Part shown: piece after piece, positions 58,202 through 64,000 of the stretch | How positions within the stretch are numbered: the first letter of the stretch is position 1 | Layout: every line of letters begins with the position of its first letter | Assembly: GCA_963727465.1 (NCBI GenBank) | Contig: CAVSGL010000005.1 | Coordinates: forward strand, 124,001 to 188,000 | Length of the DNA stretch: 64,000 nt | Source: VRUE01 sp963727465 | Lineage (GTDB): Bacteria; Actinomycetota; Thermoleophilia; Solirubrobacterales; 70-9 | Direction of reading: 5' to 3' | The notes under the pieces: model-generated | The model's database searches: none | Told to the model about the DNA's origin: nothing | The model's input: only the letters and a program-made list of their open reading frames with translations | Position numbers and translations under genes: made by a program

Positions 58202-59446
58202 CTACGCGGAACGGGCCAGTCGCGCCGCCGGCGCGTCCCCCGCGCCGGCGGAGGCGATGAACGAGCGAACGAGCTCGTGGGTGCGCTCGGGCAGCTCGAT
58301 CTGCGGAACGTGACCGCAGTCCGGCAGGACCACCTGCGAGGCCTGGGGGAGCGACGTCTCGACGTGCCGGGAGAAGCCCGCCGGCACGAGCCGGTCCTCC
58401 TCGCCCCAGATGAAGAGCGCCGGCGGGCGCAGCAGCTCGAGCCGGGTCCAGAAGCCGCTCGGGCCATGCGGCGGCTCGAGGTAGATCTGGCGGGCGGCGG
58501 CGTAGAAGGCGACCCGGCCGCCGCGGGTGCGGTGGGCGCGGAAGAACTCGTCGGCGGCGAGGTCGGCGATCGAGGGATCGACGCGGTCCGGATGGGCGAT
58601 CATCTGCCAGAAGCCGTCGCGCACCTGGCGCGGGCCGAAGACCGGCGGCAGGACCGCCAGCTCGGGACGCAGGACGCGGACCAGCGGCGCCAGGCCGCGG
58701 CCGCGGCGGAACGCCATCGAGGGGGCGAGCAGGCTGAGGCTGCGCACCCGGCTCGGCGCCCGCAGGCCGACCTCGAGCGCGACCCGGCCGCCGAGCGAGT
58801 TGCCGACCAGGTCGGCCCGGTCGATCGCCAGCGCGTCCATCAGCCGCAGCACGTGGCTGGCGAAGAAGGCCGGGTCGTAGGAGGCGAGCGGCTTCGAGGA
58901 GGCGCCGAAGCCCGGCAGGTCGATCGCGTGCACGGTGTGGTCGGGCGTCAGCGCGGCGACCGTTTCGAAGAAGGAGCTCTTGGCGCCGCCGAGCCCGTGG
59001 ATCAGGATCGCCCGCCGTGGGCCGTGGCCGGCGGTGAGGCAGGAGATGCGGGCGCCGCGGACCCGCACGTCACGCAGGCGCAGCAGCGGCGGGCGGTCGT
59101 CCGGAAGGCGGAACAGGCCCTCGAAGCCGACGGCGACGTCGAGGTCGCCGCGCGCCCAGAGCCGGCGTTCGCGGAACGCGTCGAGGCCGGAGAGGCGTCC
59201 CTCGCGCAGCGCCAGCCAGGTCGCCGCGTCGGTGCCGATCGTCACATCGGGCTCGCCGCGCGGGGACGTCCGGACCTTGCAGCGGTGCCCCTGAAGCTCG
59301 ACCTGCCAGCTGCGGCCGAGATCGGAGAGCCGGATCTCGACCCGCGCCTGCCGCCCCTCCTCTCCGCCGAGGTAGCGCTCGGGCAGCCCGCCGAACACGT
59401 CTTCGACCCTTTGCGGCAGCCCGCTGTCCTCAGTTGGCCCTTTCAT
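58202..59446 (-). CDS. SCP2-like domain fused to alpha/beta hydrolase
   Basis: 414 residues. Residues about 20-120 resemble a sterol-carrier-protein-2 fold (ARVEIRLSDLGRSWQVELQG, VTIGTDAATWLALREGRLSGLDAFRERRLWARGDL). Residues 145-400 are an alpha/beta hydrolase with oxyanion loop IHGLGGAKSSF, nucleophile elbow VGNSLGGRV, Asp in WGEEDRLVP and His in DCGHVPQIE. A lipid-binding domain next to a hydrolase suggests an ester or thioester substrate presented in cis. Substrate unknown. It is 37 bp from tilS. Confidence 0.83.
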   Translation of the reverse strand: MKGPTEDSGLPQRVEDVFGGLPERYLGGEEGRQARVEIRLSDLGRSWQVELQGHRCKVRTSPRGEPDVTIGTDAATWLALREGRLSGLDAFRERRLWARGDLDVAVGFEGLFRLPDDRPPLLRLRDVRVRGARISCLTAGHGPRRAILIHGLGGAKSSFFETVAALTPDHTVHAIDLPGFGASSKPLASYDPAFFASHVLRLMDALAIDRADLVGNSLGGRVALEVGLRAPSRVRSLSLLAPSMAFRRGRGLAPLVRVLRPELAVLPPVFGPRQVRDGFWQMIAHPDRVDPSIADLAADEFFRAHRTRGGRVAFYAAARQIYLEPPHGPSGFWTRLELLRPPALFIWGEEDRLVPAGFSRHVETSLPQASQVVLPDCGHVPQIELPERTHELVRSFIASAGAGDAPAARLARSA

Positions 59447-59483
59447 CGGCTGCCGCAGACGGTAGCGCCCGCGCCCGTCAGCG

Positions 59484-60422
59484 TCAGCGCTCGGCGCGCA
59501 GGGTGCCGCGCTCGGCGATCGCGCGGACGCCGCCGCCGAGGTCGAGCATCGCGGTGCCGGTGCGGCGCAGGGCGGCGACCTCGTCGGCGTGGCGGGCGGC
59601 GCCGGCGACGGGGCGGCCGGCGGCGCGGTCGGCGAGCTGCTGGACGACGAGGCGGCGCAGCGCCGGCGGCAGCTCGGCGAGGCGGGCGAGCTCGATCGTG
59701 TTGCGGGGGGAGCCGTTGGCGCCGTCGAGCTCGGCGGCGACCAGCTCGTCCAGCACCTCGGCCTCGTCGCGCAGCAGCGCCGCCGTGCGCAGCACGTTCC
59801 GGGCCGCCGCCGGGTGGACCTCGGCCAGAGCCGCGGCGAGCCCGTGGCGCACGCGGTTGCGGGCGTAGGCCGCTTCGGCGTTGCTCGGGTCGTCGCGCCA
59901 GGCCAGCCCGCGCTCTTCGCAGTAGGCGGTCGTCTGCGCCCGCTCGAAGCCGAGCAGCGGGCGGACCAGCCGCCCGTCGCGCGCCTTCATCCCCAGCAGG
60001 GCGCGGCGGCTCGGCGAGGAGGCGAGCCGGTAGAGGATCGTCTCGACCTGGTCGTCGGCCGTGTGGCCGGCGCCGACCAGCGCGTCGCCGCGCTCGGCGA
60101 GCCGCGCGGCGGCCGCGTAGCGCGTGTCGCGCGCCCAGGCCTGGAGATTGCCGGGGCCCTCGGGGCGCCGCGGCCGCTCGACCTCGATCTGTACGCCGAG
60201 CCGCTCGCAGAGCGCCGCGCAGTGCGCCTCGTCCGCGCTGGAGTCGTCGCGCAGGCCGTAGTTGACGTGCAGCGCGGTCACCGCCTCGGCGCCGAGCAGC
60301 CGCGTCGCGAGGTCGAGCAGGCAGACCGAGTCCCTCCCCCCGGAGAGCATCGCGACCAGCCGCGACCCCGGCGGCAGCATGCCGCCGTCGCGCACGGCCT
60401 CGAGCATCGCCTCGCTCTCCAT
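59484..60422 (-). CDS. tilS: tRNA(Ile)-lysidine synthase
   Basis: 312 residues, on the short side as in many actinobacteria (no long C-terminal domains). The PP-loop is AMLSGGRDSVCLL (SGGxDS), followed by HVNYGLRDDSSADE and VGAGHTADDQVETILYRL. RRALLGMKARDGRLVRPLLGFERAQ and DPSNAEAAYARNRVRHGL are family signatures. It converts C34 of tRNA-Ile(CAU) to lysidine with ATP. It begins 12 bp after the cyclase gene, so both may share a transcript. Confidence 0.94.
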   Translation of the reverse strand: MESEAMLEAVRDGGMLPPGSRLVAMLSGGRDSVCLLDLATRLLGAEAVTALHVNYGLRDDSSADEAHCAALCERLGVQIEVERPRRPEGPGNLQAWARDTRYAAAARLAERGDALVGAGHTADDQVETILYRLASSPSRRALLGMKARDGRLVRPLLGFERAQTTAYCEERGLAWRDDPSNAEAAYARNRVRHGLAAALAEVHPAAARNVLRTAALLRDEAEVLDELVAAELDGANGSPRNTIELARLAELPPALRRLVVQQLADRAAGRPVAGAARHADEVAALRRTGTAMLDLGGGVRAIAERGTLRAER

Positions 60423-60434
60423 ATACGGACAGTG

Positions 60435-61616
60435 TTACGCGCGGCGCACGAGGTACAGGGGGGTGGCGACGGGGAAGCCCTTGAGGTCGACCTCGCCGAT
60501 CGGCTCGCAGGCGAGGCCGCGCTCGGAGAGCGAGCCGGTGACCGCGTCGGTGACCAGGACCTCGCCCGCCTGGGCGCGACCGACGACCCGGTGGGCGAGG
60601 TTGACCTGGTTGCCGAAGTAGTCGCCGTCGCGGTAGACCGCTTCGCCGTGGTGGATGCCGACGCGCGGTCGCGGCCGGTCGGGGAAGCGCTCGAGCAGGC
60701 CCACCGCCCATACGGTCAGCCCGGTCGGCTCCGGTGAGACGACCATCACCTCGTCGCCGATCGTCTTGACGACGGTGGCCTCGGGCGGCAGCGTCGCCTC
60801 GACCGTCTCGACGAAGTTCTCGACCACGTCGAGCGCCTCGCGCTCGCCCTCCTCCTCGGTATAGCGGGTGAAGCCGGAGAGGTCGATGAAGCAGAGCGTG
60901 ATCGGCACCTGGCCGAGCTCGGAGACCGGCGCGCCGGCGTCGCTCTCCATGTGGCCGACGACGTCCTGCTCGAGGAAGAAGCGCAGGTAGCGGTTGTGCA
61001 GGTACTCGGTCAGCGGCGGCGCCAGCGGCAGCACGTCCCCGGCGAGCTCGCCCATCTCCTCGGCGATCTCGAGCTCTGGCAGCGCGTCGCGGATCATCGG
61101 CTCGTGCACGTAGAGATGGAAGAGCCGCACCTCGGCGTCGGCGATCCGCCGCAGCGACTGCGCGTAGACGCGGATCAGCTGAAGCAGGGCGACCAGCGGC
61201 ACCCCGGCGGCAAGCACGCGGGCGATGTGGCGCAGTGCCATCAGGTCGTCGTGGTTGAGCAGCCGCTGGCGGCCGAGCGGCGTGCCGAGGATGGCCATGA
61301 TGCGCTCGATCAGATCCGGCTCCAGGCCGGTCTCCCGGGCAGCCTCCTTCACCGTGACCAGCTCGTGCCTGTCCGGGAACAGCTCTTCGACGAAACCGAA
61401 GGCGAGCCGGCCTTCGCTGCCCGCCCGTTTCAGCTCGTCGAGCGAGTGGCCGCGTTCGCGCATCCGCGCGACGACCCGCGCCTGGGCCGCGGCCGCGGCG
61501 GTCCAGCGCCCCCGTCGCACCGGCAGGATCTTCTCCTCCGCCCACCGTTTCAGGGTGCTCGCCGGCACACCGGCTCGACGCGAGGCCTCGGCGAGGGAGA
61601 TTCGTTCGTCGGCCAT
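60435..61616 (-). CDS. MerR-type HTH protein fused to class III adenylate/guanylate cyclase
   Basis: 393 residues. Residues 5-45 are a MerR-like winged helix (ISLAEASRRAGVPASTLKRWAEEKILP). A second MerR-like helical region is VTVKEAARETGLEPDLIERIMAILGTP (about 87-114). A helical sensor-like middle follows. Residues 235-393 are a class III nucleotide cyclase with both metal aspartates (Asp245 in FIDLSGFTRYTE, Asp288 in KTIGDEVMVVS) and GIHHGEAVYRDGDYFGNQVNLAHRVV, with no obvious loss of catalytic residues. It may couple a bound signal to cNMP production. Confidence 0.85.
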   Translation of the reverse strand: MADERISLAEASRRAGVPASTLKRWAEEKILPVRRGRWTAAAAAQARVVARMRERGHSLDELKRAGSEGRLAFGFVEELFPDRHELVTVKEAARETGLEPDLIERIMAILGTPLGRQRLLNHDDLMALRHIARVLAAGVPLVALLQLIRVYAQSLRRIADAEVRLFHLYVHEPMIRDALPELEIAEEMGELAGDVLPLAPPLTEYLHNRYLRFFLEQDVVGHMESDAGAPVSELGQVPITLCFIDLSGFTRYTEEEGEREALDVVENFVETVEATLPPEATVVKTIGDEVMVVSPEPTGLTVWAVGLLERFPDRPRPRVGIHHGEAVYRDGDYFGNQVNLAHRVVGRAQAGEVLVTDAVTGSLSERGLACEPIGEVDLKGFPVATPLYLVRRA

Positions 61617-61669
61617 CGACCGACGAGGCTAAAGAGGGGGAGCGGCATGTGCCGCTCCCCCCACGGGGC

Positions 61670-62038
61670 TCAGGCGGTCACTTCCTCCTCGGAGTGCGCC
61701 TGCAACACCTCCTCCCCGCCCTCGCCGGTGCGGATGCGGACCGCCTCCTCCACCGGCAGGACGAAGATCTTGCCGTCGCCGACCTCGCCCGTGCGGGCAT
61801 GCTTGAGGATCGTCTCGACGACCAGCGGCTTGTCTTTGTCCTCGACCACGACCTCGAGCTTCAGTTTGGGCCGGACGTTGACAGTCAGGGTCGAGCCGCG
61901 GTAGCGCTCGACGATCCCCTTCTGCCTGCCCGATCCCTTGGCCTCGCTGATCGACAGGGAGGGAAACCCCCTGTCGAGCAGCTCGGCCCTGATCGGCTCG
62001 AAGGCCTCGTGGCGAATGAACGCCTCTATCTTTTTCAT
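61670..62038 (-). CDS. glnK: P-II nitrogen regulatory protein lacking Tyr51
   Basis: 122 residues, co-directional with amt (19 bp gap). MKKIEAFIRHEAFEPIRAELLD, GSGRQKGIVERYRG and TGEVGDGKIFVLPVEEAVRIRTGE fit the family at every conserved block. The T-loop reads YRGSTL, so the uridylylated or adenylylated Tyr51 is Leu, while Tyr46 is kept. The ATP/2-oxoglutarate site residues (Gln39, Lys58 region, Gly87-type motif) are present. It would regulate the adjacent Amt by direct binding without covalent modification at position 51. Confidence 0.92.
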   Translation of the reverse strand: MKKIEAFIRHEAFEPIRAELLDRGFPSLSISEAKGSGRQKGIVERYRGSTLTVNVRPKLKLEVVVEDKDKPLVVETILKHARTGEVGDGKIFVLPVEEAVRIRTGEGGEEVLQAHSEEEVTA

Positions 62039-62057
62039 GCGCTCAGAGCCTCCTGTC

Positions 62058-63530
62058 CTACGATTCGGTAGCGGTCATCTGGGCCGGTGCGGGCGCAGGC
62101 GCCCCGGTTCCCAGCGTCGACGGCAACCCGGTTGAGTACTCCGGCTGTGGAATGAACTGCTCCGGGTACCCATACATGCCGTGCGAGCTGATGTCGAGGC
62201 CGGCTTCCTCCTCTTCGTCGTCGACCCGCAGCCCGATCGTGCCTTTGATGAAGGCGAACGTGGCGATCGAGATCGCGAACACGACGATGAAGGTAAAGAG
62301 CACCGCCAGACCCTGGACGGCCAGCTGGCCGATCGAGGCGCTGAACGGCTCGTCGCCGAACACCGAGTACCAGACGCCCGGCGCCGCGCCTTCGCTGACC
62401 AGCCGCGCGGAGCCGAAGATGCCGACCGAGAGGGTGCCCCAGATGCCGGCCAGGCCGTGCGCCGAGAGCGCGCCGACCGGATCGTCGAGGAGCTTGTCGA
62501 TCGCCAGCACGGCGTAGACGACGAGCAGTCCGGCGACGAAGCCGATGATCGGCGCCGCCCAGTACTCGACGAAGCCCGACGGGGCGGTGATGCCGACCAG
62601 GCCGGCGATCGCGCCGTTGCCGGCCATGCCGACGTCGAGCGAACGGCTCTTCAGGTAGACCGCGAGGGAAGCGCCGATGACGCCCGCCGCCGCGGCCAGC
62701 TGGGTGTTCAGCATGACCTCGCCAAAGAAGTTCCCGGCGGTTTCGAAGGTCGAGCCCCCGTTGAAGCCGAACCAGCCGATCCAGAGGATGATCACGCCGA
62801 GGCCGACCAGCGGCATCGAGTGCCCCGGAATCACGCGCGGCTTGCCGCTCGCGTCGTACTTGCCCTTGCGCGGGCCGAGCAGCAGCAGCGCCGCCAGGGC
62901 CCCGACCGCGCCGGTGAGGTGCACGACCGAGGAGCCGGCGAAGTCCATCACCGGCTTGCCGCCGATGTCGGAGAGCAGGCCACCGCCCCAGACCGCGTGC
63001 GCGACCAGCGGGTAGATCACGGCGCCGAAGACGATCGCGTAGATCACGTAGGCGCCGAACTTGATCCGCTCCAGGGTCGTCCCCCAGACGATCGCCAGCG
63101 AGACCGCGCAGAAGGCGAGTCCGTAGAGCATCAGCATCGCCGTTTCGCCGTTCACCGCTTCCCCCGCAACCGTCTGGTTGAAGTGGAAGAAGAAGCCGCT
63201 GTCGCCGAAGAAGTCGTTGCCGCCCCCTTCCGCGACGCCGTACCCGATCGCCCACCAGGCGATCGTGCAGAGCGCCAGGTTGACGAGGATCTTGGCGACC
63301 CCGGTGCCGGCGTTCTTCTGCCGCGAGAAGCCGATCTCGAGGAACATGAACCCGGCCTGCATCAGGAACACCAGGACGGTCGCGACGGCGACCCAGGTCA
63401 TGTTCAGCTCGCTGGCCTTTTCTTCCAGCGAGCCGGCGACTTCACCCAGCGACGCGGCCGATGCCGCAGCGGGTAGCAACAGGGCGGCAAACACCGTCAG
63501 CAGCGCGGCGATGCCGATTTTCTTTCGCAT
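62058..63530 (-). CDS. amt: Ammonium transporter (Amt)
   Basis: 490 residues from ATG 63530 with a strong ribosome site (AGGAGG). A signal peptide (MRKKIGIAALLTVFAALLLPAAASA) is followed by 11 hydrophobic helices. Signatures are FMQAGF-type helix 1 (VLVFLMQAGFMFLEIGFSRQKN), DFAGSSVVHLTGAVGAL (channel His), WFGFNGGS and SAHGLAGIWGTL (second His). The acidic C-terminal tail (DDEEEEAGLDISSHGMYGYPEQF) is where P-II docks. It moves ammonium across the membrane. The 170-bp region upstream shows no clear regulator site. Confidence 0.95.
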   Translation of the reverse strand: MRKKIGIAALLTVFAALLLPAAASAASLGEVAGSLEEKASELNMTWVAVATVLVFLMQAGFMFLEIGFSRQKNAGTGVAKILVNLALCTIAWWAIGYGVAEGGGNDFFGDSGFFFHFNQTVAGEAVNGETAMLMLYGLAFCAVSLAIVWGTTLERIKFGAYVIYAIVFGAVIYPLVAHAVWGGGLLSDIGGKPVMDFAGSSVVHLTGAVGALAALLLLGPRKGKYDASGKPRVIPGHSMPLVGLGVIILWIGWFGFNGGSTFETAGNFFGEVMLNTQLAAAAGVIGASLAVYLKSRSLDVGMAGNGAIAGLVGITAPSGFVEYWAAPIIGFVAGLLVVYAVLAIDKLLDDPVGALSAHGLAGIWGTLSVGIFGSARLVSEGAAPGVWYSVFGDEPFSASIGQLAVQGLAVLFTFIVVFAISIATFAFIKGTIGLRVDDEEEEAGLDISSHGMYGYPEQFIPQPEYSTGLPSTLGTGAPAPAPAQMTATES

Positions 63531-63700
63531 CGGTACTTCCTCCTAGCCCGCCGGAGCACGCCCCGGCGATCGCGGTTGGACGAGAGAGCCAAGGTATGGA
63601 CGCCGTCGCGGGCTGTGTTTATACGGCTGGAGAAAATCCGCGGGCGGGGTTACTCCCATCTGGAACCGGCGCCGACCGGCCCGGCTATCGTCCGCCCGCC

Positions 63701-64000
63701 GTGCCGGCCCGCCTCAACCCGACCGCGCCGATCGCCCCCGCCGCGATCCTGGTCGGCGACCCCGGCCGCTCCCTGCTGCTCGCCCAGGAGCTGCTCGAGC
63801 AGCCGAAGATGAGCAACCACGCGCGCGGCCTCTGGGGCTATGGCGGGCGGACCGCGGCGGGCGCCGAGCTGACGATCCAGGCGACCGGGATGGGCGGGCC
63901 GAGCGCCGCGATCGTGCTTGCCGACCTGGCCGAGCTCGGCGTCGAGCGCGCGGTGCGGATCGGAACCTGCGCCGGCTTCGGCGCCGAGGCGCGGATGGGA
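63701..64000 (+). CDS. Purine-nucleoside/uridine phosphorylase family (DeoD/Udp-like), N-terminal part
   Basis: GTG at 63701 opens 100 residues that run off the right edge. ILVGDPGRSLLLAQEL is the phosphate-binding start of the nucleoside phosphorylase 1 family. ATGMGGPSAAIVLADLAELGV and RIGTCAGFG are its central signatures. It would split a nucleoside with phosphate; purine or uridine preference depends on residues outside the window. It diverges from amt. Confidence 0.85.
   Translation, partial: MPARLNPTAPIAPAAILVGDPGRSLLLAQELLEQPKMSNHARGLWGYGGRTAAGAELTIQATGMGGPSAAIVLADLAELGVERAVRIGTCAGFGAEARMG

Noticed and set aside
57302..60265. A 987-residue open frame on the plus strand
   Set aside because: It is antisense to five well-supported genes (SRPBCC to tilS) and has no recognisable domain. 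Long spurious frames are expected at this GC content.

Overview
The window comes from a high-GC (about 70 percent) Gram-positive bacterium. Gene content points to a deep-branching actinobacterium of the Thermoleophilia/Solirubrobacterales type. The supporting genes are a disA-carD-ispD/ispF-cysS-rlmB-sigH neighbourhood, an F420-type LLM oxidoreductase, several FadE-type acyl-CoA dehydrogenases, ClpC, class III cyclase and PD40/TolB-like secreted proteins. The taxonomic placement is inference from gene content only. There is one tRNA (Thr-UGU), no rRNA, no CRISPR array and no transposase.

Layout. 1-600: start of a secreted coiled-coil protein running off the left edge. 657-13.9 kb: a fatty-acid/acyl-CoA region with an acyl-CoA dehydrogenase, a double-domain acyl-CoA dehydrogenase, an LLM oxidoreductase, an HD protein, a thiolase and a hydroxyacyl-CoA dehydrogenase. 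Two divergent promoter regions here share a TetR-type palindrome. A translationally coupled Vps62-like/patatin pair sits inside this region. 13.9-23.7 kb: CorC-like transporter, BtuF-like protein, rhomboid, an ECF sigma factor with a one-TM partner, a PlsC-GpsA fusion, a hydroquinone-type dioxygenase with a maleylacetate-reductase-like enzyme, and a SHOCT membrane protein. 23.7-29.4 kb: tRNA-Thr, a GNAT-like protein, a KAP P-loop NTPase with less GC-biased codons, and two secreted PD40 proteins. 29.4-40.2 kb: sigH, rlmB, cysS, coiled-coil protein, acyl-CoA synthetase, ispF, histidinol phosphatase, DUF389 pair, ispD, carD, disA. 40.3-49.6 kb: MFS exporter, PD40-RTX protein, aldo/keto reductase, clpC, small helical protein, lysS, greA. 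49.7-54.1 kb: dusB-coaX, a GST-like protein, folK-folB-folP. 54.2-60.4 kb: ftsH, hpt, SRPBCC protein, acyltransferase, SCP2-hydrolase fusion, tilS. 60.4-64 kb: MerR-type cyclase, P-II protein, Amt, and the start of a nucleoside phosphorylase.

The most unusual property is an abundance of palindromic DNA. A five-copy family built on GCGGTCGAGGTTTT arms is spread through the window. A second family with identical 17-bp arms occurs once between genes and once in frame inside ispD. A different 106-nt palindrome is in frame inside cysS. There are also 116-bp and 165-nt long hairpins and a 47-bp perfect palindrome. This resembles the protein-coding palindromic elements known from Rickettsia, and I saw no REP-associated transposase in the window.

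About fifteen apparent frameshifts in nine genes (including clpC, which should be intact) suggest that the sequence carries uncorrected single-base indels. Gene spans below are given for the reconstructed products and the break points are stated.
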